Part shown: piece by piece, positions 15,610 through 24,322 of the stretch | Layout of the letters: every line of letters begins with the position of its first letter | Position numbering within the stretch: position 1 is the first letter of the stretch | Origin: an uncultured Bacteroidales bacterium | Lineage (GTDB): Bacteria > Bacteroidota > Bacteroidia > Bacteroidales > Bacteroidaceae | Direction: 5' to 3' | DNA length: 39,218 bases | NCBI GenBank assembly: GCA_902781515.1 | Contig: CACZJU010000019.1 | Location: 1-39,218 of the forward strand | Made by a program: the position numbers and the translations under genes | The notes under the pieces: generated by a model | Seen by the model: only the letters and a program-made list of their open reading frames with translations | What the model was told of the DNA's origin: nothing | Databases searched by the model: none

Positions 15610-15632
15610 GTGTGATTAGTTTGGGTTGCTGA

Positions 15633-15797
15633 CTACTTCGTCTTCTTAGTGATGAAGATGTGAGCAATGAGGCCGGCAATGATGAGAGCCAGACCAAAGA
15701 ACTGTACTGGGTTGTAGTCAACCAACTCAAAGAAATAGCTCACCAGAAGCACCAAGGCTCCTAGAACGATAAGCAGTATGCCTAAATACTTTTTCAT
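15633..15797 (-). CDS. Small membrane protein, 54 residues
   Basis: This short open frame encodes MKKYLGILLIVLGALVLLVS, a YFFELVDYNPVQ turn, a second helix FFGLALIIAGLIAHIFI and a basic tail TKKTK. Two membrane helices joined by a short loop make it a plausible real protein; I recall very similar small proteins annotated across Bacteroidetes. It lies opposite to rprY and rpsF, with its own terminator (15573-15609) downstream. The function is unknown. Confidence 0.75.
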   Translation of the reverse strand: MKKYLGILLIVLGALVLLVSYFFELVDYNPVQFFGLALIIAGLIAHIFITKKTK

Positions 15798-15906
15798 AGT
15801 TTTATGATATTTTTGTTATTTACTACACATTATCGTTGCAAAGTAAAATAAAAATTTCCATTCTGCGAAACTTTTCCGCGATAATTATCACTTATGTAGG
15901 AATTTG

Positions 15907-15938
15907 TTTGGTCATTTCGGCGAAAAGCACTATCTTTG
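15907..15938 (+). promoter_or_regulatory. Promoter of the rpsF-rpsR-rplI operon
   Basis: TTTG (15907-15910), a 20 bp spacer and TATCTTTG (15931-15938) form a full-consensus Bacteroidetes promoter, leaving a leader of about 45 nt before rpsF. Confidence 0.85.
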
Positions 15939-15987
15939 CAACCGCTTTTAGCAAAATATACATCTATTAATTAATTAAAAACGTATT

Positions 15988-16332
15988 ATGAACCAGTACG
16001 AAACCGTTTTCATTTTAACTCCCGTTTTGTCTGATGATCAGATGAAGGAAACGGTAAACAAGTTCAAGGGTCTGCTCACCGATAATGGTGCAGAGATGCT
16101 CAACGAAGAGCTGTGGGGCCTGAAGAAGTTGGCTTATCCTATCCAGAAGAAGTCTACGGGTTTCTATGTAATGTTCGAGTTCAAGGCACAGCCCGAACTC
16201 ATCAAGAAGCTGGAAGTTAACTTCCGTCGCGACGAGCGCGTCATCCGCTTCCTGACTATCAAGAATGAGAAGTATGCCGCTGAGTATGCTGAAAAGCGTC
16301 GTAACAAACAATCTAACAAGGAGGAGGCTTAA
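15988..16332 (+). CDS. rpsF: 30S ribosomal protein S6
   Basis: A 114-residue protein beginning [20 protein letters not shown], with [19 protein letters not shown] and [15 protein letters not shown] as in S6 proteins. It binds S18 and the platform of the small ribosomal subunit. The C-terminus is a lysine/glutamate-rich tail. It is first in the conserved S6-S18-L9 operon, 2 bp before rpsR. Confidence 0.97.
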   Translation: MNQYETVFILTPVLSDDQMKETVNKFKGLLTDNGAEMLNEELWGLKKLAYPIQKKSTGFYVMFEFKAQPELIKKLEVNFRRDERVIRFLTIKNEKYAAEYAEKRRNKQSNKEEA

Positions 16333-16334
16333 TC

Positions 16335-16601
16335 ATGACACAGCAATCTGAAATCCGTTATCTCAACGCTCCCGCTATTGACACAAAGCGTAAGAAGTAT
16401 TGCCGTTTCAAGAAGAGCGGTATTAAGTATATCGACTACAAGGATCCTGAATTCCTGAAGAAGTTCCTCAACGAGCAGGGTAAGATTCTTCCCCGTCGCA
16501 TCACAGGTACTTCTCTGAAGTTCCAGCGCCGTGTTGCTCAGGCCGTTAAGCGTGCCCGTCACTTGGCTTTGCTGCCCTTCGTAACTGATATGATGAAGTA
16601 A
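16335..16601 (+). CDS. rpsR: 30S ribosomal protein S18
   Basis: An 88-residue protein with [40 protein letters not shown] and [12 protein letters not shown], the S18 signature. It forms a heterodimer with S6. It has the family's normal length, lies between rpsF and rplI, and an AATAAGGAGG just after it serves as the ribosome binding site for rplI. Confidence 0.97.
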   Translation: MTQQSEIRYLNAPAIDTKRKKYCRFKKSGIKYIDYKDPEFLKKFLNEQGKILPRRITGTSLKFQRRVAQAVKRARHLALLPFVTDMMK

Positions 16602-16620
16602 TTAATAAGGAGGTAAGATT

Positions 16621-17145
16621 ATGGAAATTATTCTGAAAGAAGATGTTCTGGGCTTAGGCTACAAGAACGACATCGTGAATGTGAAGTCTGGTTACGGACG
16701 TAACTATCTTATCCCCACAGGTAAGGCTGTCATCGCTAGCGAAAGCGCCAAGAAGGTACTTGCTGAGAACCTGCGCCAGCAGGCTGTTAAGCTTGCCAAA
16801 ATTAAGGCTGACGCTCAGGCTGTTGCTGATAAGCTGGCAGGTGTTGCCCTGACCATTGCCACCAAGGTTAGCGCCACAGGTGTTATCTACGGTTCTGTAA
16901 ATTCTCTGCAGATTGCCGACGAGCTCCAGAAGCTTGGTTTCGACATTGACCGCAAGAAGATTGTCGTTAAGGACGTTAAGACCGTTGGTGACTTCGTTGC
17001 AGTTGTTAAGCTTCACAAGGAGGTTAGCGCTGAGGTTCCCTTCAAGGTAATCGCTGAAGGTGCTCCCGTTGTTGAGGAAACTCCTGCCGTTGAGGAGGCT
17101 CCCGCTGTAGAAGAGGCTCCTGCTGAGGAGGCTGCTGCTGAGTAA
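16621..17145 (+). CDS. rplI: 50S ribosomal protein L9
   Basis: A 174-residue protein. The N-terminal rRNA-binding domain shows MEIILKEDVLGLGYKND and VKSGYGRNYLIPTGKA; a long connecting helix and a C-terminal domain follow to about residue 148. The last 25 residues are an acidic repeat (VEETPAVEEAPAVEEAPAEE) beyond the usual end of L9. It is preceded by a strong AGGAGG at 16609-16614. A terminator follows at 17169. Confidence 0.96.
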   Translation: MEIILKEDVLGLGYKNDIVNVKSGYGRNYLIPTGKAVIASESAKKVLAENLRQQAVKLAKIKADAQAVADKLAGVALTIATKVSATGVIYGSVNSLQIADELQKLGFDIDRKKIVVKDVKTVGDFVAVVKLHKEVSAEVPFKVIAEGAPVVEETPAVEEAPAVEEAPAEEAAAE

Positions 17146-17168
17146 TAGCAAGCAAATAAGACTAAATA

Positions 17169-17210
17169 AATAAGGCCCGATTTCTTTATGGAGTCGGGTC
17201 TTATTGTATT
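17169..17210 (+). terminator. Terminator of the ribosomal protein operon
   Basis: AATAAGGCCCGA (17169-17180) pairs with 17194-17205 over 12 bp including one G-U; the tail is T-rich but weak. Confidence 0.7.
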
Positions 17211-17292
17211 TGTCTATAAGTTTAATGGCTTTGGTGTAATAGACTGGTAATTTGCTGATTATAAATTTAGCATAAAGTCTAAAAGATAGATG

Positions 17293-18108
17293 CTAAAGGG
17301 AAGATGTGAAGGTAAAGTGAGGCTCAAAGGAGGCTATGAACTCTGGCGTTGGAGCCTTAGCGAAAAGACCAAACACTGCACTTCCGCTTCCACTCATTGC
17401 TGCATAAAGAGCACCATTGTCAATGAGTCTTTGCTTGATATCGGCAATGGTTGGATGGTTGGGAAAAACGCTCTGCTCAAAATCATTTGCAATAAGTTGT
17501 TGCCACTCGCTGATAGGGCGCTGTATGCTTTCAAGGAGTGAGTGCTTAGGCTGCTGGGGGTGGACAAGTGAATAAGCCTCGCGAGTAGAAACATGGTCAG
17601 AAGGTTTCACTAATAGCAGGTGCAGTCCTGAGAGGTCAATGGAAGCTGGTTGGAACTTATCGCCAATACCTGTGGCAAAGACTGGCTTGCAACGCACAAA
17701 GAACGGACAGTCTGCACCAAGCTTGGCAAGCATACGTTCCATTTCGTCCTCAGAAAGTCCCAACTGGAACATTTGGTTGAGCATAGTCATGGTATGAGCT
17801 GCATCGCTGCTACCACCACCAAGGCCAGCTCCCATAGGAGTAATCTTGCGCAAACGGATTGATACGGGAGGAACGGAATGTCCAAGTTCTCGCAACTGTT
17901 TTACTACGCGCCAAACTAAGTTGTCGTGCCAGTCGCCATCAACACTCAGCCCTTCTACCGTCAGGCAATCACTATCTGACGGAGTGACTTCCAACTCGTC
18001 GCAGAGTGGGATAGGGTAGAAGATGGTTTCCAGATTATGATAACCGTCAGGTCTGCGTTCAACAACATACAGTCCTAAGTTAATTTTCGCACAAGGAAAT
18101 GTTCTCAT
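17293..18108 (-). CDS. ispE: 4-diphosphocytidyl-2-C-methyl-D-erythritol kinase
   Basis: A 271-residue GHMP kinase of the non-mevalonate isoprenoid pathway; it phosphorylates CDP-methylerythritol using ATP. Visible motifs are CAKINLGLYVVERRPDGYHN at the start, PMGAGLGGGSSDAA (ATP-binding glycine loop) and AAMSGSGSAVFGLF near the end. The ATG at 18108 is preferred to a GTG at 18126, because that GTG lies in the promoter (18124-18131). The upstream gene is divergent. Confidence 0.93.
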   Translation of the reverse strand: MRTFPCAKINLGLYVVERRPDGYHNLETIFYPIPLCDELEVTPSDSDCLTVEGLSVDGDWHDNLVWRVVKQLRELGHSVPPVSIRLRKITPMGAGLGGGSSDAAHTMTMLNQMFQLGLSEDEMERMLAKLGADCPFFVRCKPVFATGIGDKFQPASIDLSGLHLLLVKPSDHVSTREAYSLVHPQQPKHSLLESIQRPISEWQQLIANDFEQSVFPNHPTIADIKQRLIDNGALYAAMSGSGSAVFGLFAKAPTPEFIASFEPHFTFTSSL

Positions 18109-18123
18109 AATGATTATTTTGCA

Positions 18124-18131
18124 CAAAGGTA
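18124..18131 (-). promoter_or_regulatory. Promoter -7 box for ispE
   Basis: TACCTTTG on the minus strand, ending 15 bases before the ispE ATG, so the leader is under about 12 nt. No clear -33 box. Confidence 0.55.
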
Positions 18132-18176
18132 AGAATATTTTTTCACTTTTCCTTTTCCACTTTTAATTAATTGTTG

Positions 18177-18184
18177 TATATTTG
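18177..18184 (+). promoter_or_regulatory. Promoter -7 box for the acidic protein gene
   Basis: TATATTTG with TTTT about 20 bp upstream (18153-18156). It is followed by AAAAAAGGA just before the ATG at 18214. Confidence 0.55.
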
Positions 18185-18213
18185 CCCCACGGTACATATA
18201 TAAAAAAGGAATA

Positions 18214-18993
18214 ATGGGTAAAGAAAAGAAGGAAACCGAGATAATGTTAGAGTCTATTTTGGACCTTAACAGCAATAACGTTTGGAACCTTAACGAAACA
18301 CAGATTGCAGCCCTCTGGGACCAGGAACGCCAGGAGGAGGGCTTCTCATCATCAGAGGAGAAACTGCTGAACATTGTGCGTCTGTGCTTCGAGGTGGTTC
18401 ACTATAAGCCAGAGGATGAGCGCGAGCGTGTGAAATACGAGAAGGGAGATTGGGTTACTTTTGCACGTGCCAATAGCAAAAAAGGTTGGGTGGCAATACG
18501 TCGCAAGCACATACAGCGCATTACAGACCTCAGCTACGAGAATGTAAAGCACATCACCGCTGCCACCCTGCTGGAACTCATCGACCGTAACTTTGGAGGT
18601 GGATGGGACAGCATACCACTCAGCATTAAGGACATCATTGAGTCAGCTTTTGATATCAGCACCACACAGCTTCCCACAAGCCGTATGCACGCTCCGGGTG
18701 GAACTCTGGAACGCAAGGTTGCACAGGGCTTTGAGGTACTTGAAGTAGAAAAAGGCACATGGACAGAGGCCATCTTTGCCAAGAAAAAGGAGCCAGTGAT
18801 GAAGCTGCGCTGCAACGTTGATGTTCAGTACGACGAGGATGGTAACATCATCCAGAAGGAGGACGAGGACCTTGATGAAGACCGCGACATAGATCGCGAT
18901 GATGATTCTTCAGATGACACATTCTACTCATCCTATGCCGCCGAGGCTGAGGTGAAGGAAGAAGACGAAGAAGGCTTCCCCGTTGAAGAATAA
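18214..18993 (+). CDS. Unrecognised cytoplasmic protein with acidic tail
   Basis: I do not recognise this 259-residue protein. It has no signal peptide or membrane helix. Residues about 1-195 are mixed and folded-looking (VWNLNETQIAALWDQERQEE, YEKGDWVTFARANSKKGWVA, DRNFGGGWDSIPLSIKDII). From about 205 the sequence is dominated by Asp and Glu (EDEDLDEDRDIDRDDDSSDD, ending EDEEGFPVEE), a disordered acidic tail as seen in proteins that contact nucleic acid or basic partners. It has its own promoter. Whether it is cotranscribed with the exported-protein cluster 58 bp downstream is unclear. Confidence 0.75.
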   Translation: MGKEKKETEIMLESILDLNSNNVWNLNETQIAALWDQERQEEGFSSSEEKLLNIVRLCFEVVHYKPEDERERVKYEKGDWVTFARANSKKGWVAIRRKHIQRITDLSYENVKHITAATLLELIDRNFGGGWDSIPLSIKDIIESAFDISTTQLPTSRMHAPGGTLERKVAQGFEVLEVEKGTWTEAIFAKKKEPVMKLRCNVDVQYDEDGNIIQKEDEDLDEDRDIDRDDDSSDDTFYSSYAAEAEVKEEDEEGFPVEE

Positions 18994-19051
18994 TTGATTA
19001 TATCATTTTACACTGATATTAATATAAGGATATACCATAAACCTTAAAACC

Positions 19052-19885
19052 ATGAAAAAGATTTTTATTTTTGCTTTTATGTTTGTTGCGACATGCTTTG
19101 TGTCATGTAACAAACAAACTCAAGCTGGTGACTCTGCTGCAGACAGCACATCAGTAGAGGTGTTACAGGAGGAGGAAATTGACAGGATGTCCTCACTCAT
19201 TAATGAAGTTTCTTCTTGCATCGATTCCATCCAGATACAGGAGAACTTAATATTCAATGCCAAGGAGGGCACAACGGATAGGGAGAAGATGCTGATACAA
19301 CTCCGTAGTCTGAAGGACCTGCTTGCTCGTAAGCAGAGCCAGATTAATGCTCTGACTGCTGAAAAAGACAACATCTCTGCTTCTTCTAAGAAGACCATAC
19401 AGAATCTGCAGAAGATGGTTGACTTCATCAGTGCACAGCTTGCAGAAAAAACAAAGCAAGTTGAATCTCTTGAGTTGGCAGTTCAGAATAAGGATGCCAA
19501 GATAGATGAACTCCGCTATGGTCTCAATGAATTGTCCAAGGAATCGGAGTATCTGAAAGAGCAGAACTATCAGCAGGATAGAGAGATGAACAGAGTTTAC
19601 TATATTGTAGCATCGAAAAATGAACTCAAGGATTTAGGTCTGCTCAAGACAAAAGCCCTCAGTAAGAAGGTGTTGAGCGAGAATATCGATAAGAACCTCT
19701 TCAAGGTTGCAGACAAACGTAGCTTGAAGACTATTGCTATTGACGACAAGGATGCTAAGGTGCTCACCAACAATCCAGAGAGTTCATACACGATTACAAA
19801 GAACGGTGATGGTACAGCAACTCTTGAAATCACTGATGCAGAGAAGTTCTGGGCTATCTCACCATATCTTATAATACAAAAGTAA
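19052..19885 (+). CDS. Cbp1-like coiled-coil lipoprotein
   Basis: A 277-residue lipoprotein: MKKIFIFAFMFVATCFVSC is a lipoprotein signal with the cysteine at 19. Residues about 35-180 are coiled coil (LRSLKDLLARKQSQINALTA, AEKTKQVESLELAVQNKDAK). The C-terminal domain (YYIVASKNELKDLGLL, ending SPYLIIQK) matches the proteins I know as the Bacteroides Cbp1 collagen-binding adhesin family. Adhesion is inferred from the family name only. It is the first of seven consecutive exported-protein genes on this strand. Confidence 0.65.
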   Translation: MKKIFIFAFMFVATCFVSCNKQTQAGDSAADSTSVEVLQEEEIDRMSSLINEVSSCIDSIQIQENLIFNAKEGTTDREKMLIQLRSLKDLLARKQSQINALTAEKDNISASSKKTIQNLQKMVDFISAQLAEKTKQVESLELAVQNKDAKIDELRYGLNELSKESEYLKEQNYQQDREMNRVYYIVASKNELKDLGLLKTKALSKKVLSENIDKNLFKVADKRSLKTIAIDDKDAKVLTNNPESSYTITKNGDGTATLEITDAEKFWAISPYLIIQK

Positions 19886-19922
19886 TAACACAATTAACTA
19901 TATCTATTAAAAACACTTTATT

Positions 19923-21290
19923 ATGAAGAAAGTATTTTTATTGCTTGCTGGTGCGTTGAGTTTAAACACAGCAGTTATGGCACAGAGTAATGACGAATCA
20001 AAGTACATTCGTAACTCACTTTACATGCTGAAGCTGGACAAGGCTGCAGAAAATTCAGAGTATGCTCATGCTTTCGAAGTCATGAACAAGACTTTTGACG
20101 GAATTGACTTTGCTAAGCGTTATGAGCGTTACAACGATTTCTCTCTTGCTGAAGGTCGTCATATTGACTGGACAAAGGTTCCTACTGCTACAGCAGAAGA
20201 AATGGATGCTATTGAGAAGGAGTCAAAGAAGGATGTGCTGATTAAGGAGCAACTTAAGAAAATGGGTATTAAGGTTGACCCTATCGCAGAACGTGAATAT
20301 GCTGCGCGTCTTCTGAAATACTTCAACGAAAACAAATTTGGTAACCAACTGGTTGCTAAATGGCATCTCCCTGCTGGTGCTGATACAAAGAAAGTTTCTA
20401 AATGGGATGATCAACTGGCAGTGATTATGGAACTTGGTATGAAGGGCCTAAGTGAAGAAGATCGTGCAAATGCAAAGGCTAGTGAAAATCTCATTAATGC
20501 CTGCGCAAATTCAGAGAGCAAGCTGCTTAATACAAGTTATGTTTGTGTTAACGACTACCGTATGTTGACTGCTCAGGAAAGAAGTGCAACTGCAATTGCT
20601 ATTGCAGAAGTTACCGTACAGTTCCTGCCCGGTCCTGCAAAGCTTGCTGGTCAGGCTGCTGTAACAGCTGCAAAGATTGCCGCTGATAAGATTAAGGGTT
20701 ATTTCGTAAAGACAAATGCTTATTTGTTCAAGTTGGATTGGGATGATGCAAAGCGTGACCAATTCTATGCTGATTATTGGAGTGGTAAGGAAGCTAAGTT
20801 TAATTCTGATGCTAACTATCAGTTGAAGTATGTTGGTAAGTCTTCAAAAACTGCTGGTGCTGGTATGACAATGAAGGCAGCAAAGGTTGACGAGTTGACT
20901 GCCCGTGGTGCAATCCGTGCTACAGATGCAGCTATAGCAGCCCTTCAGCGTGACCATGAGGATTTCCGTCCTATGTGCTCACTCCATGAGGAGGATGGTC
21001 AACTCGTTGCCTATATTGGTAAGAAGGAAGGTGTCAAGGACGGTGATAAGTTTGACGTCTTCAATCCAGTGGAAGAAAAGGACAAGAGCATCACTTGGAA
21101 GAAGGTTGGTACCATCAAGGTTATGAAGAAGAGTGTATGGGATAACAGAGAAGGTGCTGGTCAGACTATCGAGGGTGAAGCTCAGGATGATGAAGCAAAA
21201 GAAGATGCACCAGCTCTTAAGTACACAATCTTCGACGGCAAGCCCAGTAAGAAGATTTATGAGGGATGCATGATTCGTCTTGCAAAGTAA
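19923..21290 (+). CDS. Exported protein of unknown function with FlgT-C-like end
   Basis: A 455-residue protein with signal peptide MKKVFLLLAGALSLNTAVMA. The middle is mostly helical, with an alanine-rich amphipathic region (AGQAAVTAAKIAADKIKGYF, about 235-255). The last 110 residues are beta-rich with a pattern (DGQLVAYIGKKEGVKDGDKFDV) like the C-terminal domain of FlgT and similar SH3-like modules, where G, G, G-x-K-x-G-D recur. That resemblance is by eye only. A hairpin at 21312-21351 follows the gene. The function is unknown. Confidence 0.75.
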   Translation: MKKVFLLLAGALSLNTAVMAQSNDESKYIRNSLYMLKLDKAAENSEYAHAFEVMNKTFDGIDFAKRYERYNDFSLAEGRHIDWTKVPTATAEEMDAIEKESKKDVLIKEQLKKMGIKVDPIAEREYAARLLKYFNENKFGNQLVAKWHLPAGADTKKVSKWDDQLAVIMELGMKGLSEEDRANAKASENLINACANSESKLLNTSYVCVNDYRMLTAQERSATAIAIAEVTVQFLPGPAKLAGQAAVTAAKIAADKIKGYFVKTNAYLFKLDWDDAKRDQFYADYWSGKEAKFNSDANYQLKYVGKSSKTAGAGMTMKAAKVDELTARGAIRATDAAIAALQRDHEDFRPMCSLHEEDGQLVAYIGKKEGVKDGDKFDVFNPVEEKDKSITWKKVGTIKVMKKSVWDNREGAGQTIEGEAQDDEAKEDAPALKYTIFDGKPSKKIYEGCMIRLAK

Positions 21291-21311
21291 TATTATTAAT
21301 TCATTAGTTAT

Positions 21312-21351
21312 AAGCATAAGGGACTTTAGTATTTAATGGTTCCTTATGCTT
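21312..21351 (+). terminator. Hairpin in the exported-protein cluster, possible partial terminator
   Basis: AAGCATAAGG (21312-21321) pairs with CCTTATGCTT (21342-21351), extendable by two pairs, and TTCAACTCTTTT follows. The interrupted T-run suggests partial termination that would set the ratio of upstream to downstream genes. Confidence 0.5.
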
Positions 21352-21376
21352 TCAACTCTTTTAATTGAAGAATGTT

Positions 21377-21886
21377 ATGAAAAAGTATTTTTTTGCATTT
21401 TTAATGCTATTCACTTTCACGGTTGCCGCCAATGCTCAGAAGAAAGCAGTTGTTGGCTACGACTATGAACTGAGCCTAGCACAAGAAAATGTTGCGGCTA
21501 CATCTGGCTTCAAGGTTTTCAAGGTATGGAGCTATGGCAAGAAGAGAGAGTTGCTTACAAAGGATATCTGCATGCGTAATGCAGTTCATGGTTTGTTATT
21601 CAAGGGCCTGGCAGCAGCAGATGTTGGTACTCAGGGTAACTTCCCGGCTTTGTGTCCAGAAGGCTATGATGCTCATCAGGAGTATTTTGATGGCTTCTTT
21701 GAGTCTGGTGACTACAGACAGTTTGTTCAGATGACGAGCAAAGGTGCTATGCAAGCTGGAGATGTCGTGAAAGCTAACAAGCAGTGGAAGGTTGGTCTGT
21801 TGGTTCAGGTCAACGTAAATGCCCTTCGCAAGCGTCTTGAAGCTGATGGTATTCTACAAGGTGCAAGAGGCATTTTCTCTCGCTAA
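21377..21886 (+). CDS. Exported protein, LPP20/FlgT-N-like, paralogue of the gene at 24319
   Basis: A 169-residue protein with signal peptide MKKYFFAFLMLFTFTVAANA. The mature part has an ICMRNAVHGLLFKGL helix, YFDGFFESGDYRQFV, and a final strand-helix WKVGLLVQVNVNALRKRLE. This layout (repeated small residues in a helix, then a central strand and a C-terminal helix) recalls the LPP20 and FlgT N-terminal folds. The product of 24319-24786 shares the order helix AMKNAVY-LFEGV, YFDRFFVDGGDYQEYV and L-RLRQDNIL. ATG 21377 is preferred over TTG 21365. The function is unknown. Confidence 0.7.
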   Translation: MKKYFFAFLMLFTFTVAANAQKKAVVGYDYELSLAQENVAATSGFKVFKVWSYGKKRELLTKDICMRNAVHGLLFKGLAAADVGTQGNFPALCPEGYDAHQEYFDGFFESGDYRQFVQMTSKGAMQAGDVVKANKQWKVGLLVQVNVNALRKRLEADGILQGARGIFSR

Positions 21887-21920
21887 GAGAATGATTTACA
21901 AACTAATTATTGATTGAAAG

Positions 21921-22874
21921 ATGAAAAAAATTATTTTCAGTATTCTGGCATTCACTTTTATAAGTCTTGCATCATTTGCTCAGCAGGCAGCAATGCCTAC
22001 AATTATCGTATTCCCCTCAGACGCGTGGATGAACGATCACGGATATATGCGTACTTTTGATAATGATGGTGAAACGGAATATATTCCCAGATATAATGAT
22101 GCATTCGTGCAGACACATGAAATGGGAACTGTTATTCAGGCACTACAAAAAGTTTTTGAAGAACGCAAGTTTGAACATGAGGACCTCCAAAGTCTTCTTA
22201 AGGACATGAAACGCGAACGTGCAGAAGAACTTGCCAATGCGGCTGACGGTGACGCAGCTGAGAAGGGTGCGATGGATGAGCTGATGCAGCAGGCGCGTCC
22301 TGATATCCGTGTAGATGTATTTTACGCAGTACAACCTGTTGGTCCGAGAAAGAACATTAGTTTTACACTAAAGGCTGTTGATGCATACACTTCGGAGCAG
22401 GTAGCTGCAACGGAAGGTTCTATACAGATGACAATGGATCCTATTGACCTTGCAATGCGTAAGGCTGTTGCTGGCAATTGTGATGATTTCTGTCAGCAGA
22501 TGATTGATTACTTCCTTGACCTTCGTGACAACGGACGTAAAATTAATGTTATATTCCGTGCCGCAAAAGGTTCTGGCATCAATTTCATCAAAGATGAGAT
22601 TGGCGACGATGAAGATACTTATGATGAATTCCTCTATGGCTGGATGAAAAAGCATGCAGTAAACAGTGCTTGCAAGAAAGGACGTAAGTCTGCCAATATG
22701 GTGGAATTCAAGGCCGTGCGCATACCATTCTTCGATGCTGAAGGTGAACCTATTGAGGCTGAAGACTGGGCTAAGGGAATTAGAAAGGCTTTCAAGGCTG
22801 AAACCGGCATTAAAGTCGCTAAAGGTCAGGGCAATACACTCGGACGTGTGAATTTCTTGGTTGGTCAGGAATAA
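21921..22874 (+). CDS. DUF6175 family exported protein
   Basis: A 317-residue exported protein with signal peptide MKKIIFSILAFTFISLASFA. The mature start (MPTIIVFPSDAWMNDHGYMR), RPDIRVDVFYAVQPVGPRKN, SFTLKAVDAYTSEQVA and the end GQGNTLGRVNFLVG match the Bacteroidetes DUF6175 family as I recall it. That family has no known function; its segments resemble CsgG/TolB-like domains of envelope assembly factors. It lies between an LPP20-like and a CsgG-like gene on the same strand, 34-35 bp from each. Confidence 0.75.
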   Translation: MKKIIFSILAFTFISLASFAQQAAMPTIIVFPSDAWMNDHGYMRTFDNDGETEYIPRYNDAFVQTHEMGTVIQALQKVFEERKFEHEDLQSLLKDMKRERAEELANAADGDAAEKGAMDELMQQARPDIRVDVFYAVQPVGPRKNISFTLKAVDAYTSEQVAATEGSIQMTMDPIDLAMRKAVAGNCDDFCQQMIDYFLDLRDNGRKINVIFRAAKGSGINFIKDEIGDDEDTYDEFLYGWMKKHAVNSACKKGRKSANMVEFKAVRIPFFDAEGEPIEAEDWAKGIRKAFKAETGIKVAKGQGNTLGRVNFLVGQE

Positions 22875-22907
22875 GGAGAGTATTAATTAACGTACAAGAC
22901 TACAATT

Positions 22908-23843
22908 ATGAAAATCAAACAATTTCTTATAGCAGTTTCGTTGTTATTGGGCTCATTAACTGCTTCTGCGCAGATTATGATTTCACCAGTATATGATGCT
23001 GCGATTGACGGATTGAATGAAAATAACGTATCCATTCTGAATGGTCGTCTGCAGAGTTTGATTTCTTCCATGGGCATGGTAAGTGGCTATGGTGGTCGCT
23101 TTGTACTTGCCTGCAAAGTTGCTGCTCTGCAACGCGAGGTTTCCGGAACAAAGTTGATACAGCATCTTGAGGTATCATTTGCTATCGGAGATAACATGAG
23201 CGATATTTGCTTTGGTTCTACAACAACCGAATGCATAGGTATCGGAAATACTGAGCAGCAGGCAATGACCAGCGCACTGAAGAACATCAAGGCTAACAAG
23301 CAATTGAAGGACCTTGTTGCTACAAGCAAGGAGCGCATCATTGACTATTATAACCAGAATGGTCCTGCTATCATCCAGAAAGCAAAGGGACTTGTGACCG
23401 CTCATAAGTGGGAGGAAGCTCTTTACGAACTTTCAGCAATTCCACAGGAATGCGCTTGCTATCCCGAGGCATTGGCTATGATGGAGGCAACCTATAGCAA
23501 CCACATCAACCACGATGCTATGCAGGTGCTGAATGAGGCTCAAGCCATTTGGAGCGCAGATCCAAATCCAGGTCCAGCAGCAGAGCAGGCAATGTCAATC
23601 CTTTCCACTATTGACACATCTGCCCAGTGCTACCCACAGGCAAAGGCTCTGATGGATAAGATTTCTAAGCGCGTACAAAGTGTCACTGACCAGGAGCGTC
23701 GCAACGAACAGGAAATGGAGCGTGCACGTCTGAAAGTAGCTGAATCGGTTGCTAAGGCACGTATCAATGCTTGTCGTGATGTGGCTGTGGCATATGCTCG
23801 TCGTACTGTAGTTGTTCATAATCATTATCGTACTTGGTGGTAA
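22908..23843 (+). CDS. Exported CsgG-like protein with helical C-terminus
   Basis: A 311-residue protein with signal peptide MKIKQFLIAVSLLLGSLTASA. Residues about 40-130 (NGRLQSLISSMGMV, RFVLACKVAALQREV, then FGSTTTECIGIGNTEQQAM) suggest a CsgG-like alternating strand-helix domain. Residues 155-260 contain helix pairs like TPR units (HKWEEALYELSAIP, CYPEALAMMEATY). The C-terminus is charged helix ending in VVVHNHYRTWW. The assignment is by eye. Its stop shares one base with the next start (TAATG), so translation is coupled. Confidence 0.65.
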   Translation: MKIKQFLIAVSLLLGSLTASAQIMISPVYDAAIDGLNENNVSILNGRLQSLISSMGMVSGYGGRFVLACKVAALQREVSGTKLIQHLEVSFAIGDNMSDICFGSTTTECIGIGNTEQQAMTSALKNIKANKQLKDLVATSKERIIDYYNQNGPAIIQKAKGLVTAHKWEEALYELSAIPQECACYPEALAMMEATYSNHINHDAMQVLNEAQAIWSADPNPGPAAEQAMSILSTIDTSAQCYPQAKALMDKISKRVQSVTDQERRNEQEMERARLKVAESVAKARINACRDVAVAYARRTVVVHNHYRTWW

Positions 23844-24322
23844 TGAAAAGGTTGGCAATAAGCATGTTTATGTTACTATCCTGTGCGTATCAAGTGTATG
23901 CACAGGATAGTTTCGCCAATCCTTTGACCTTTACTTATGAGATAGAATATTCTTCAGAATATACAGATTCCATAGTATCTCCGTCAACAACAAGGGTTGA
24001 AGTGAAGTATGACATAAACACGCGAACCTCAATTTGTCGCATATTATATAATGGAGAACTGAAATATTCAGGGAGAATCCTTGACAGTCGTCTTGAACGT
24101 GACAGACAGACGTTTGTGCTTGAAAAGTATTTTTCCAACAAATACAACGCCTGCCTTCTCATTGCTAAGGAGTCAACGGAGATTAGCGACACTAAAGTGG
24201 GGATGATTTATTATGCCAATCAGAATGAAGACCCAGCATCCGAGAAAACTTGCTATTGCCTGTTTCTTAAGGATGTAGATGAGATTAATAGGGTTGTGAA
24301 TTTTAAAGAATTACAATTATGA
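23843..24322 (+). CDS. Exported small protein of unknown function
   Basis: A 159-residue protein with signal peptide MKRLAISMFMLLSCAYQVYA. The mature part is mostly beta (PLTFTYEIEYSSEYTD, TTRVEVKYDINTRTSICRIL) and I do not recognise the family. The ATG at 23843 overlaps the preceding stop by one base; the 3' end overlaps the next gene by 4 nt (ATGA). Tight overlap on both sides implies a joint role with its neighbours. Confidence 0.7.
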   Translation: MKRLAISMFMLLSCAYQVYAQDSFANPLTFTYEIEYSSEYTDSIVSPSTTRVEVKYDINTRTSICRILYNGELKYSGRILDSRLERDRQTFVLEKYFSNKYNACLLIAKESTEISDTKVGMIYYANQNEDPASEKTCYCLFLKDVDEINRVVNFKELQL

